NCBI GenBank assembly: GCA_037127315.1
Contig: JBBBDQ010000348.1
Location: 2,156,001-2,220,000, forward strand
Direction: 5' to 3'
Length of the DNA: 64,000 nucleotides
Source: Ascarosepion bandense
Lineage: Eukaryota > Mollusca > Cephalopoda > Sepiida > Sepiidae
Shown here piece by piece: positions 30,697 to 41,477 of this stretch. A program made the position numbers and the translations under genes. The stretch's first letter is position 1. Every line of letters starts with the position of its first letter. The notes beneath the pieces are model-generated. The model worked only from the letters and a program-made list of their open reading frames with translations. It was not told where the DNA came from and did no database searches.

Positions 30697-30991
30697 CGCT
30701 CTCACAATCTGATTGAGCACTCTGGGAGAGTGGTAGACTTTGTAAACAGTAACTACTCCGGGATTTACGCACCGCTCATTCGATAATGAATTGGAGCACT
30801 CTAGCTATTGGGCGTGTTTATATGCTCTAAAATGACTGCCTTTTTCCACTGGACGCTCATGGCCTAGGGTTAGAATCGCCGACTGACGCCAATTCTGTCG
30901 GGTTTCAATCCTGGGCTACGAAGTGACCGGAGTGTAAGCCGAACTGATGATCTGTAATACAGCGAAACAGATCTGTCTGCGGATGACCATA
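30697..30991 (+). mobile_element. SINE-2, most complete copy
   Basis: Contains CGCTCATGGCCTAGGGTTAG (A-box like TGGCCTAGGG), GGGTTTCAATCCTGGGCTAC (B-box like) and the tail CGAACTGATGATCTGTAATA, CAGCGAAACAGATCTGTCTG then CGGATGACCATAG and (TA)n. Unlike most SINEs, ~180 bases precede the tRNA-like part; CACTCTGGGAGAGTGG and CACTCTAGCTATTGGGCGTG there recur partly at 32.95 and 62.4 kb. Confidence 0.7.
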
Positions 30992-31019
30992 GTATATATA
31001 TATATATTAATTATACCGG

Positions 31020-31465
31020 TTTACAAATGGAAATTATATATGTAAATGTGTGATTTCCGCAATATATTTCTTTTTCAAATGTCCCACAGGCATTTTTCAA
31101 ATTGTGTTTTTGTCCCTAGAAATACATTCCTTGTTAATGATGTTATTTTGTACGTTATTGTTTATGTTTCTGGGATTTTGGTTTTTTTTTTTTACATAAT
31201 TTTTAAATTACCAGCTACAACTTAATTTAATTGAATTCCTATTAAAATTTTATTTAATTTTGAGTTTTTGTGAAGTACTTTTTAATCAATTCAAAAATAT
31301 TTGCTTCGTTTTGAATTTTACTTCTAAGTTAAACGGTCGGTTGAATCAAAAATGTTTCATTTTCTAGTATTATTTTTTATAAATATATGTTTGCTTGACT
31401 GAGGTTTTTATTCTAATTTGTTTTTTCATAATCGTTTTTCTTTTCATCAAACAAGGTTTTGAGAA
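31020..31465. other. AT-rich unannotated interval
   Basis: T-rich; no element seen. Confidence 0.4.
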
Positions 31466-31494
31466 TAATTTATATATATATATATGTCTGCGGA

Positions 31495-31527
<33 letters not shown>
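31466..31527. repeat. Two (TA)n tracts around a SINE-2 tail scrap
   Basis: TA runs at 31470-31485 and 31499-31527 flank TGTCTGCGGAAGAC, the last bases of a SINE-2 tail. Confidence 0.85.
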
Positions 31528-31531
<4 letters not shown>

Positions 31532-31606
31532 ATCCCGCAGATAGATCTGTTTCGCTGTATCACAGCTCATCAGTACGGTTAGACTCCGATAGCTGTGACT
31601 CTAATT
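31528..31606 (-). mobile_element. SINE-2 3'-end fragment
   Basis: Reverse complement of the SINE-2 tail, from CATCCCGCAGATAGATCTGT to GGTTAGACTCCGATAGC. The tail borders (TA)n as in other copies. Confidence 0.75.
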
Positions 31607-32254
31607 ATATTCTGTTAGCATAAATCTATTAGACATAATAAAGAACCTTTCTAGTTTTGAAGCACATAAATTTGAAATTAAAACTTAGCTTTCTCTAACA
31701 TCTTCTTATTACGGAACAATAACAAAGGATTTTGAATTTATTGTAAACCCATTAACATAAACGATCTAATTAATTTCCATTCCCACCACAAAAAAAAAAA
31801 GAACGAGTCATAAGTATCTTCCTCAGAGCCATTAGAATATGTTGCCCAGTATACCTAGGAAATGAAGAGAAATGCCTTGAAAAAAAACAAAAAAAACAAA
31901 AAAAAAAACAACATTTATACTATTTTAAAGCCCACACTTTTTTATCCACAACGCTAGAAAACGAGCTCTTATAAAGTCCAAAAATCTCCACAAACTAGAC
32001 AACATTGACAACACTTCTAAAATCAAGAACACAAAATTCACAATCCTACATTTTCACGCTTCCTAAAAAAAATTGTAAAGTTAATAAAAATCGTAATGAT
32101 ATAAAGATATATAATTTATATATATATAAACAGTTTTGGGTAAATTACATGTCAAATGTTACTTTGATCAAAGATGGAAACAATTCATTATGACGTATTT
32201 GTGTGGTTATCCCCATTAAATTTGCATGCTGGTTTACGAAATTTACCGAAGCCT
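31607..32254. other. AT-rich unannotated interval
   Basis: No domain or repeat identified; runs of A near 31790 and 31890. Confidence 0.4.
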
Positions 32255-32732
32255 GCTTGGCAGACCGCCTGCAGTCTCTCTCCCACCGGCACAACGTGGC
32301 TTCCCTGTGTCTCTTCTATAAATACTTTCACGGCTTCTGCTCCGATGAACTTAGATCACTGGTGCCCGCTAAATACGAATTTGCACGAGATACTAGATTA
32401 GCAACTAGATCCCACCCTTTTTCAGTGAAACCGATAAAATGCAACTGCAACTTCTACTCCAACAGTTTCTTTCCTCGCGCTTCCCAGCTGTGGAATTCCC
32501 TTCCATACGATTGCTTCCCCGACGGCTACAATCTCCAGGAGTTTAAATGTAAGGTGAATAGACACCTCCTAACACACTAACCTGCTCCCATTCTATCAAA
32601 CACTCTTCCCATCTGCCCAACCCTCATCCTCGGTATCCTTACTCATCTGTCACCTTCCTTCCCCTATGTAGCCCCATGCGCAATAGTGGCAGTGGAATGC
32701 CTTGCTTGGGGTGAGCTGATTAAAAAAAAAAT
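32255..32732 (+). mobile_element. LINE-J C-terminus and 3' UTR
   Basis: A 125-codon frame carries LADRLQSLSHRHNVASLCLF, YKYFHGFCSDELRSLVP, LATRSHPFSVKPIKCN, RASQLWNSLPYDCFPD and NLQEFKCKVNRHLLTH with stop. The 3' UTR ends TGCTTGGGGTGAGCTGATTA then A-run. About 95 percent similar to the copy at 39.7 kb, so both are fairly recent. It is 5'-truncated just upstream of LADRL. Confidence 0.85.
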
Positions 32733-32943
32733 ATCTTCTAATATCACAGTGTGGAATAACTAGTAACGAAAATAATGGAAAAAAATTCCAAAATTCCCAG
32801 AACTTTTTGTCCTGCGAATGGATAGTCGTAGCAAACATAACAAATTTAGATTAATTAAGCCCCTCGATAACCAAACACGACTCAAGTAAACTATTTCTAC
32901 TTTGTTATACATATTTCCACTATATATATATGTATATTTTTTG

Positions 32944-33005
32944 TTTATTCAGTAATGAATTTGAACAATCTCGGCTACTGGCGTATGTTTACACGCCAAT
33001 GACCG
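32944..33005 (+). mobile_element. SINE-2 upstream-segment fragment
   Basis: CAGTAATGAATTTGAACAAT and CGGCTACTGGCGTATGTTTA match the 5' part of the SINE-2 copy at 30.7 kb. Confidence 0.45.
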
Positions 33006-33008
33006 AGA

Positions 33009-33203
33009 AGTTTAGAGAATCTTTGGAGAACACTGAAAAATCAGATTCGTGAAGAGCGACCAAAGAACTTCAGTGAATTAAATTTTTTCGCAGAAGAAGA
33101 GTCGGGTAAAATTTCCACCAAATCACGCCAGGCGCTTATAGAGAGCTATGGGAACAGACTGAGAGTTGTGGTTGCAAATGAAGGAGGACCAACTAAATAT
33201 TAA
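33009..33203 (+). pseudogene. Tc1-family transposase C-terminus
   Basis: A 64-codon uninterrupted frame without its own start: SLENLWRTLKNQIREERPKN, FSELNFFAEEESGKIS, ALIESYGNRLRVVVANEGGP then TKY and stop. ENLW carries the E of the DDE catalytic triad, and the GGPTKY end is diagnostic for Tc1-like transposases. The upstream part, including the first two D residues and the DNA-binding domain, is missing. The 3' flank ends GTCCAAACACTTTTTCACTA, probably part of the terminal repeat. Confidence 0.88.
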
Positions 33204-33264
33204 ACACATTTGAACATAATTGCGGAACTGTCCAAACACTTTTTCACTACCTGTTTTAATAATT

Positions 33265-33265
<1 letters not shown>

Positions 33266-33308
<43 letters not shown>
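33266..33308. repeat. (TA)n microsatellite
   Basis: About 21 units. Confidence 0.97.
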
Positions 33309-33309
<1 letters not shown>

Positions 33310-33555
33310 GTGTCAAATAATTTATTTTGGCTGTTTATTAGCATTTATAATTGTTTTACGAATATATTGTGAGCTTTAGACAATGCTTTTCTTTCAATAT
33401 ATGATTCTAAAACTATTTTTTGTACTGTCCAAATCTTGTTTCACCTAAAATATTTGGAAATTGTCCATATTTACCGTATATCTGAGCGTATACGATTGTT
33501 CTTGGATCATTATAAAGGATAATTTCTATTTCATTTTAATTTTTAACTAAATGTA

Positions 33556-33757
33556 TAGACTTTTATGTTTGTCATAGAAATGTTTACATATATAGTTTTC
33601 TCGTTTTTGGGGTTTTTTTTTTTTCACTTTTAGTAAACCCAGGCTTTTTAAATGTGTTGACTTTCATGTTTGTCATAGAAATGTTTACATATATAGTTTT
33701 CTCGTTTTTTGTTTTTTTTCACTTTTAGTAAACCTAGGCTTTTTAATGGCACCGTCG
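33556..33757. repeat. Two-copy ~101-bp tandem duplication
   Basis: Both copies contain TGTTTGTCATAGAAATGTTT, ACATATATAGTTTTCTCG, a T-run and CACTTTTAGTAAACC-AGGCT. The copies are over 90 percent identical; the T-run length differs. Confidence 0.9.
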
Positions 33758-33784
33758 TCTTGCTTGAGGGAGAATGATTAAAAA
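33746..33784 (+). mobile_element. LINE-J terminal scrap
   Basis: GGCACCGTCGTCTTGCTTGA then GGGAGAATGATTAAAAA resembles the last 40 bases of LINE-J. Confidence 0.5.
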
Positions 33785-34591
33785 CATATCTGGATATTGC
33801 TGAATTACATTACTAAACACATTTTAAACGAAACAAGTTGCTAAAATTGGTATACGTTGCGTAGAAGCTTTTATACATTATACACTGTCCGAAAACTGTT
33901 GGCTTCATTTAAAAACAAATAACCACACTTATCATGGACGTTACATTGAAAACACACACTTCCCTCAAAGCAAGGATGAAAATATTTAAACATAAGTGTG
34001 AACGAACAAATTTTCATGGAGGCGCTTTTCATATCTGATAAATTGGGCTTAATTCGGTTCTTATGGAACTAATTTTCAAACATTTCTTTGGCAATATCTT
34101 CAATTTTAATCATTTGTATTAAATCGAGATGCCAAACCAAATCAAATCAAATTGAAGTATCGCTTTTGGCTAAAATGAAAACCAGAATAATATTGGGTTG
34201 GGATATAAGTTTCTGACGTTTTTAAGTGAATTTCAAAGACAACATTTGTAATGTGATTTGTTTAACCCCATATATACCATTTTCAGCAATTATTTTTTGA
34301 CATCTTTGTAGAATATCTATATTTCTGAGAGTAGCTAATTCGACTATTTATTTGGGTAAAAAAGTTTGTTAAAGTAACTCATTGACTTAAACCAAAGATT
34401 CATTAGTTCAATACGTGACCACACATGTGGTAAACAATGATAAAAATGAACTTTGCTAATTTTCTATGGGAAATAACTGAAACTGGGTTATCCAAAAAAA
34501 TTTGCTCGTGGAAACAATCTAAAACTAGGAAAGAGACTTAGGACAAGGGATTAACATAATATTTATGTGTAAAGATTGGTAAATGTGCAAT
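33785..34591. other. Unannotated interval
   Basis: No repeat or coding domain recognised. Confidence 0.4.
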
Positions 34592-35072
34592 TGTAACAGT
34601 ATATTACGTCGCTGGATCTGTTCAAACAATGACAACAAAGAAAACCGTATATATAAAAATACAGTCTTATATTTGTATACTTCGTTGGTGACCCTTGTAT
34701 AGAGGAGGAGTGAAGCCGAAGATAGTCGCCTACATACAAAGGCGTTATCGGCAGCCGTTAGCCAGCCTCACTATTCAGCCAAAGATTCTGAACTTCTTAT
34801 AGTCTTAAAACATACACACTACCCACATGGCCACGTCTATTTACACACGCAATGCTCATAGGTTCCGTCTTACACACACGCATTGCTTTTCCCGTTGTAC
34901 TTTGTTGACATCATCTACCACCGGATATATCTGTCAATCACATTCTTGCCCGTTGTTGATTTTTATTTACGGCCAGATGTATCTGTCAACCACATCATTG
35001 TCACTTTGTCGAATTTAGCTACTACCAGATGTACCTGTCAACTGCATCATATGTTCAAGGTAATATATTACA
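34592..35072 (+). mobile_element. Putative solo LTR, copy 1, with internal ~60-bp repeats
   Basis: TGTAACAGTATATTAC at the left and GGTAATATATTACA at the right give TG...CA ends. The body matches 36789-37209. Three internal repeats contain GGATATATCTGTCAATCACA, AGATGTATCTGTCAACCACA and AGATGTACCTGTCAACTGCA. No clear target duplication, so LTR status is inferred. Confidence 0.45.
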
Positions 35073-35169
35073 CAACTCGCTATTCTATTTTTCAAAATAT
35101 TTACATGTGAACATTTAAGTGTATCTCTCTTGCACTTCCATTACTCCATACAGCCGAGGTAATTGTATA

Positions 35170-35225
35170 TACACACACGCACACGCACACTCATACACCT
35201 CCCTCACACACACACACATATATAT
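35170..35225. repeat. (CA)n-rich microsatellite
   Basis: Interrupted CA repeats. Confidence 0.85.
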
Positions 35226-35968
35226 TTTTTTTCTTTTTTTTCTGTCGTGGAACATGAAATCAGCGTACCGAAATTGGCAACACCGACCATATTCATTTCT
35301 GTTATGCCATTCTTGTAATGTTCTCAATGCACAGGTTGTTTTCAGAAGACACACATCAGAAGAAATATCAGTAATCCTCAAAAGTTCGTTCTTCTTCTTG
35401 TTGTTTCACCCTAGTAGACATCTTGATGTACGACCATACGATCATAGGCAGTAACCACGCCCCAATTTTCAAATTGACACCATGCGTGTCTCCACTTGAG
35501 TTTAACCTTAATTTTAACCATACTGTGTTTGAACACAGAAGAGCTTCTCCAATCTGCAGTACATGTCATTTAAAGTAGACCAAAAAACAACAACATCAAC
35601 CAAACAAAAAAATGAAGAAACATTCCTAAGGGTCTGATTCTATCTGTTGCTCATGTGCATACGTTTGCTTGGAGGATCAGTCGTCTAATTTACCTTACAG
35701 CGTATCTATTAGTAAGACTTTATTACTTTTCAATTGCTCCCACTTTAACCTTTTTATCAAGAGTTTACACGTTTTTATTCACCGTTTTAACGTCGTGTCT
35801 TGATACGGGGCTCTATTAATGGGGCACCAGATTCAACGTCTGATTTTTCACGACATGACGACACTTGCGTACTGGAAAATCAGCCTGTTCCGCTTCGGAT
35901 TTGCTGTCAGAATTGCTGGATTCTAGCAAAGCAATACTATTTTCCGTAACTTCCTCTCTATAGTAGAA
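35226..35968. other. Unannotated interval
   Basis: The 111-codon frame at 35119-35454 includes the CA repeat and shows no domain. Confidence 0.4.
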
Positions 35969-35977
35969 CTGACTCTT

Positions 35978-36278
35978 GGATGTGCGTTGTGGCGCAGTGG
36001 ATATCGACTCGGAACGAGAAATCGAGAAGCCGAGTTCGAATTCCAGTTGAATTCCTTGCGTTCACTTACGCGCAAATACCTTTAGGAAAGGTATTAATCC
36101 GTCTCTTCCCTCCAGTTATGGATTAAATAACAGCACAGATTGGGTCTATAGCCTTGGCCGGCAACCAGTCTACCGCAGAAAGCAATGGCAACCTACTGCG
36201 GGATAATATTCTGCGACGTCAGTTATGTCTCTTTCAAGACATGATCGCCCAAGCGTGTATCACATGGCACTTAACTGA
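35978..36278 (+). mobile_element. SINE-1, full length with target duplication
   Basis: The best-preserved SINE-1: GGATGTGCGTTGTGGCGCAG head, CGAGTTCGAATTCCAGTTGA B-box, GGTATTAATCCGTCTCTTCC, GGATTAAATAACAGCACAG, CGCAGAAAGCAATGGCAACC and ATGGCACTTAA end. Exact 9-bp duplications CTGACTCTT lie at 35969-35977 and 36279-36287. Confidence 0.93.
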
Positions 36279-36287
36279 CTGACTCTT

Positions 36288-36788
36288 AGATGGTTTCAAC
36301 TTGAGACCATGCCTAGGCAATCCACCTAAGACTGTGTCTATACGCATTAAGTGGTCTACTATTATATTCAAGTTTATCAAAATATCATTTAGTCACTGGA
36401 TGAGATCGAAAATATTTCTTCCCTTTTCAATGACTTCATACCTCCCCTTAACGCCCACGGATGTGCTCTCTTCCAGGCGTACAACCCTGCTTAATCTATT
36501 CGTCACCGTTAAGCCACATAACTCCACGGCCAGATACTGCAAGAAATACTAAAAAATATGCTTTCTATTTTAATTGTCATTTTTTCTTTTTTGTTTTGTT
36601 TTCGTTTTAAACTAGCAATTTTTCTATAATAAGCAAAGGAGAAGATAAAATCAAAGGTCGTCTACCTTTCCTGGTGTTATCTGTTATACCACGATATTCT
36701 AGTATTTTCGTAGATGGTATCCAGGCTTGTTATCATTCTATTTTGTTTTCAAAAAAGCACAGCGAGTCACTCTGCACCACATCGTGTG
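36288..36788. other. Unannotated interval
   Basis: The 83-codon frame at 36301 has no recognised domain. Confidence 0.4.
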
Positions 36789-37209
36789 TGTTATATACAG
36801 CTGACGGGTCTGGAAAAACAACGTGGAACAAGTATACATAAAAATATAACTTTATATTCATAACACTTGTGTGGAGCAGGAGGGCAGCCTGAATGAGTCG
36901 CGCTTATATGTAAGAGTTGTCGGGAGATATTTGCCAATCTCTCTCTTCAACCAAAAATCTAGACTTTTATAGTATTAAAACTCCCACATGACCAATATGG
37001 CCACACCTTTTCACCCACGCAATGCTTGTTTTTCATTGATCATGACATCATTTACAGCCGGATATATCTGTAAGTCACATACTTGTTCTTTGTTGACTCT
37101 TGTCTACGGCCGGACGTATCTGTCAAACACGTCCTTGTCACTTTTTCAATTTCACCTACAGTCGAATGTACCTGTCAATTACATCCAATATTCAAGGTAA
37201 TATGTTACA
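36789..37209 (+). mobile_element. Putative solo LTR, copy 2
   Basis: Matches 34592-35072, including ACTTTTATAGTATTAAAAC, CCGGATATATCTGTAAGTCA, CCGGACGTATCTGTCAAACA and TTCAAGGTAATATGTTACA. TG...CA ends; no convincing target duplication. Confidence 0.45.
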
Positions 37210-37744
37210 CTTTAACCATATTAAAATGGCTTTTGGGGAACAGGTAATGATGATATTTTGTGGCACAGACGATATAAACAAGAATGAAAAGTTTTACACA
37301 ATAAAGCAAAAAGTGAAAAACTAAGCCCGGTATTTTGAAAAGCTGTATAGGTTTATCACATGTTACTTGTTTAGAAATGGGTTTCTCTTTCATTCTAAAG
37401 TATTTTTCTTCTATCACACTCTCAGCAGAAATGCGTAAAGAGTGTGCCCGGATCTAAAGGTGTGGTTTGAGACCGATTAAAATATATTAGAATATGAATA
37501 GGTAGAATTTAAAATGTTTTGAATACACGCGAGTTCCCTAAAAATAATAGATAATAATGGATTATTCCCCTTATTTATAACCCTGCTCCCATGATATTTG
37601 TCTAATTCGAAAATTGAAAAATACCAGAAACGTCAAAAATTTGATGACATCTCTAACATCTAGCAGCAAGTGAACATATTGCTAAAATGTATTTTAGTAA
37701 ACAACTTCAAAGAATGTTTTCAGCAATGGCCTATGTTCTCAGAA
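37210..37744. other. Unannotated interval
   Basis: Nothing recognised. Confidence 0.4.
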
Positions 37745-37910
37745 CTGCCTTCAAAACATATTTGGAGGACCTCACCAGGTGGATGATGGAACGAGGGTTG
37801 CATGGTGTAACAGGAGAAGGCGTGCTAAGAGCCCCCAGGGATAGGGAGATGTGGAAAGCCATGATCGCCTACGTCATGAAAGGACAGGACGCATAGAAGA
37901 AGAAGTTTTG
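37745..37910 (+). mobile_element. LINE-K 3' end
   Basis: Frame ends YLEDLTRWMMERGLHGVTGE, GVLRAPRDREMWKAMIAYVM then KGQDA, stop and AGAAGAAG tail. The canonical family end is KGHGT or KGQGT. Confidence 0.8.
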
Positions 37911-38139
37911 ATGACAGTGGCTTCTCTACCTTTACTCAAAGTGTAAAGTATCTTTAGTAGTGTAAATTCTTTCGTTGTAGAAAGATAGTCTTTTTTTGAG
38001 TTTGTCTCTCAGTATATTCTAAAGATCGATTGGATTTAAAACCAGAGACATACGAGACCAGTCGATAATTTTGACTTTATGTTTCTTCACAAATCGAAGT
38101 CTTTCGATACTGAAATACATCTTAAAACATTTCAGTTTT

Positions 38140-38415
38140 AATATTGTAAGAGACAGCTAAAGTTCCTTGGACATGCAATGAGGAAAGAGGGCTCGGAGAA
38201 CCTGATACTAACAGGCCAGATAGAGGCAAAAAGAGACAGAGGAAAGCAGCGGATAACATATTTGAAGGACCACACCAGGTAGATGATGGAACGAGGGTTG
38301 CATGGTGCAACAGAAGAAAGCGTGCTAAGAGCCAACAGGGATAGGGAGATGTGAAAAGCCAAGATCGCCTACGGCCTAAAAGGACAAGGCACATAAAAGA
38401 ATAATAATAAGAAGA
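38140..38415 (+). mobile_element. LINE-K 3' end, longer copy
   Basis: Text encodes RQLKFLGHAMRKEGSENLIL, then TGQIEAKRDRGKQRITYLKD, a stop, and RANRDREM before a second stop. Tail AAGAATAATAATAAGAAG. Starts further upstream than the copy at 37.8 kb and is about 85 percent similar to it. Confidence 0.8.
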
Positions 38416-39150
38416 ATAATGAAGCAAAATGCATTTAAGATTAAGGTGAAAACACCTAAAAAAAACAGAGAGCCACACAAGCTGATAACAAATAAATTGT
38501 ATTTATAAAATATGATATGCATGATAAGGTTTGTTTATATCCTCAAAAAAAAAAATCAAAAAAAGAATGTGTAGCACCCTCCTTTGAAGAATTCAACTAA
38601 CGAGAACGGAGTATTTCCTGGTAAAAATATTTCTTACTTCAAAATATTCCAGGAAGAATCTTCCCTATTTTGAGTGTTTGACTACAATCCTAAAAAAATG
38701 GGGTCTCACACTCAATATACCATCTCTTTTGTGGGGGAAAATAAATGTAGCCAATACATTCCATATGCACTGTAATGTGTATTAAAAGAAAATGTTTTAC
38801 GTGGTAAAAAGACGGTTGATTTTATTTTCAGTAAGAAATTGATACTGTGCGAGGTTAGTGTATTGGACTGAAGGTTATCGTGAGCAATAATTAAGTAATA
38901 CAACCGGTTCACTAGGGACCAACGACCGTTTTCGCCAAAGGTTGGTTGGTTTGTTTTATGGCATATCAACCTCAGCGGGTCAATTATTGCCAACTAAATT
39001 TTATTTATTTATTGCTGGTACTATCTTTTTCTTTCAACAATTTATTGTTGTTTTAATACATGTTTTGCGTCTAGTAATACTTTTCTTCTTTTCGAGTACC
39101 AAGATTCATTGGGATTTGTTTTTAAGGGCAGGGTCCCCAAGTCCTACCTT
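38416..39150. other. Unannotated interval
   Basis: No element recognised. Confidence 0.4.
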
Positions 39151-39151
39151 G

Positions 39152-39428
39152 TTATTTAACCCATAACTGGAGCGAAGGGACAGATTAATACCTTTCCCGA
39201 GGGTACCAGTGCTTAAGTGAATGCAGGGTATTCAACTGGAATTCGAAGCCGGCTCACCGATTTCTCTTTTCGAGCCGATATCCACTACACCACAACGCAC
39301 ATCCTTCACTAAACGCTGACAGCACCTGATATTCGCAAGTCACCCATCTAAGTACTGACCAGGCTCAACGTTGCTTAACTTCGGTGATCGAGCAGCTACC
39401 GGTGTATTCAACGTGATATGGTCGTAAG
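39152..39428 (-). mobile_element. SINE-5S composite, best 5S head
   Basis: Minus strand: 5S-like head from GCTTACGACCATATCACGTT, through ACCGAAGTTAAGCAACGTTG and AGCCTGGTCAGTACTTAGAT, to GGTGCTGTCAGCG (39428-39311). It is followed by GGATGTGCGTTGTGGTGTAG and CGGCTTCGAATTCCAG (tRNA-like body about 39305-39228), GGTATTAATCTGTCCC and CAGTTATGGGTTAAATAACA. The head covers the full 5' end of 5S rRNA. Confidence 0.88.
39311..39428 (-). pseudogene. 5S rRNA-like head of SINE-5S
   Basis: Nearly complete 118-base 5S-like module, the closest of the four in the window to the usual animal 5S sequence. A deletion of about 5 bases lies in the GACC-TTGGGAAT region. Confidence 0.8.
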
Positions 39429-39676
39429 CCTTTGCGCCAAAGGAGTCACGTACTTAAACATATAACAGCTTTTGTCCATAACAGAGAATTAGTAAGCATG
39501 TTTTAATTCTTTATTATTTTCTCAGAAATTTGGTTTTTAGTGTCACCAATGTCATAGATCTTTTAAACATTTGATTACACAAATAAGATCCAATGAATAT
39601 GACAAAGCCTTTTTTCTTACGCGACTAGCTATGGTGATTTTCAAAGTGTAGCTTAGATGTGGCAAAAAAAAAAAAG

Positions 39677-40607
39677 ACCTCCAATCCATATTGGACTGGG
39701 GTAAGAAATGGCTAGTAAATTTTAATGCTTCTAAAACGAAGCTACTGTCAATTAACCATCATCGACAATCTCACCAACCTCCGATTAGCATGGACCAGGC
39801 TTGCCTCCCAGAGAGTAAAACACTACGCCTCCTTGGTCTCACACTTTCAGCGGACCTCAAATGGAATGACTATATCGAATCCATTGCTAAATCCGCTGCT
39901 ATGAAAGTCGGTTCTCTGTGTAGGGCCCGGAAGTTTTTTCCGTCTAAATCTATCCTGCACATTTACAAATCTACCATCCGCCCGTGCATTGAATACTGCT
40001 GCCATATCTGGTCGGGTGCCCCTGCTGTTCTCCTCGGGCTTCTCGATAAGGTTCAGAGGACGGTCTGTAATGTGATAGATACCAACTTGGCAGACCGCCT
40101 GCAGTCTCTCTCCCACCGGCGAGACGTGGCTTCCCTGTGTCTCTTCTATAAATACTTTCACGGCTTCTGCTCCGATGAACTTAGATCACTGGTGCCCCCT
40201 AAATACGAATTTGCACGAGATACTAGATTAGCAACTAGATCCCACCCTTTTACAGTGAAACCGATAAAATGCAGCCGTAACTTCTACTCCAACAGTTTCT
40301 TTCCTCGCACTTCCCGACTGTGGAATTCTCTTCCAAACGATTGCTTCCCCGATGGCTACAATCTCCAGGAGTTTAAATGTAAGGTCAATAGACACCTCCT
40401 AACACACTAACCTGCTCCTATTCTATCAAGCACTCTTCTTCCCATCTGCCCGACCCTCATCCTCGCTATCCTTACTCATCTGTCACCTTTCTCCTGACAT
40501 TCCCTATGTCTATCCACTCCTTCTCTTTACCTTCCCCTATGTAGCCCCATGCGCAATAGTGGCAGTGGAATGCCTTGCTTGGGGTGAGATGATTAAAAAA
40601 AAAAAAA
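39677..40607 (+). mobile_element. LINE-J, longest uninterrupted C-terminal copy
   Basis: A 239-codon open frame without stops: LQSILDWGKKWLVNFNASKT region before the start, SMDQACLPESKTLRLLGLTL, KSAAMKVGSLCRARKFF, YKSTIRPCIEYCCHIWSG (end of RT and thumb), RLQSLSHRRDVASLCLF, FARDTRLATRSHPFTVKPIK, RTSRLWNSLPNDCFPDGYNL and FKCKVNRHLLTH. The 3' UTR has TGTAGCCCCATGCGCAATAG and ends TTGCTTGGGGTGAGATGATT plus A-run. It lacks the RT catalytic motifs and endonuclease through 5' truncation, so it cannot move on its own, but its open frame implies a young insertion. Confidence 0.9.
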
Positions 40608-40621
40608 GTCCGAAAATAAGG

Positions 40622-40713
40622 GATATCCAGTGAGGATCGCACTCACTACTCAATTGTAATGATTCTCGCGATACAAGCTTGTTAACCATTACACCACCTC
40701 GAGGTGCCATTGT
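40622..40713 (-). pseudogene. tRNA-like sequence
   Basis: Minus strand: TGGTGTAATGGTTAACAAGC is A-box like, and GTGAG-TGCGATC-CTCAC forms a perfect 5-bp stem with a 7-base loop like a T-arm and B-box. Acceptor pairing and a clean anticodon arm are not evident. It is probably the head of a further SINE or a tRNA pseudogene. Confidence 0.5.
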
Positions 40714-40775
40714 GCGACTAGTTATGACAACGCCAAACTCAGTTAAAGCATTCCGATCTATAAAGGTCGTTTTGT

Positions 40776-40975
40776 TTCAGTTTATTTTATTTTATTCTTT
40801 ACAACCTCAAAAAAGGTGATAAAGCCTCTAAGAAGCAATATTACTAAGAGTGAAAGAACTTGAGAAAGCGTTGGTGAGGAGAAATGGCGATAAAGATTGA
40901 CGTTGCATTTAAATTTGTGAAGATCAAAGTTGGCAGAAATGTAAGAAACCGGAAAGCGTCTCACAATCAAGAAAA
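40776..40975 (-). mobile_element. LINE-J 3' scrap
   Basis: Minus-strand frame: FPVSYISANFDLHKFKCNVN corresponds to the LINE-J FPD-YNLQEFKCKVN end, followed by a diverged 3' UTR ending GAGGTTGTAAAGAATAAAAT. Confidence 0.55.
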
Positions 40976-41468
40976 TAAAAAATTAGAATTAGAAATTCCT
41001 GAAAATCTTCAGTCTTTTGTCCTTGTGTGTCGGCAGAAAATGTAAAAACGTCTGATGTTTGTCCCGATTTTAGCAGCGATATGATAGTCGACTATGTAAG
41101 TCTCTCTTATTCAGCGGCCATTTTCATGCTACAGAAAAAATTCACGCATACAATCTTTTAAATTAATTCAAAGCCTTTTTTCTTTTGTGGTTTCATCAAA
41201 ATACAGTCGATAAGATTGCGTCTTCAAATGTCAGATATTTGCAATTTTCTTGTCATTTCGCAGAATTTTGGCAACTTTTTCGCTCAAATTTGATTTTATA
41301 ATTATTTTCTGTGTCTCTTAATTTGTTTGTGGAAAGATATTATATATTCTTTTAATTGGAACAACGTTTCAACACTGACAACGATGAATTTATAAAAATT
41401 ATTTTAACATTGCGTACTCCATATTTAAACTTTCAGTTAGAGAGAAAAAATAGTAATTAAACTAAAAT
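40976..41468. other. Unannotated interval
   Basis: Nothing recognised. Confidence 0.4.
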
Positions 41469-41477
41469 ATCCAAGTG

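Noticed and set aside
35119..35454. 111-codon plus-strand frame
   Set aside because: Starts in CA repeats (THAHAHSYTSLTHTH) and shows no domain.
40622..40713. Functional tRNA gene
   Set aside because: T-arm is good but the acceptor stem and anticodon arm do not fold convincingly.
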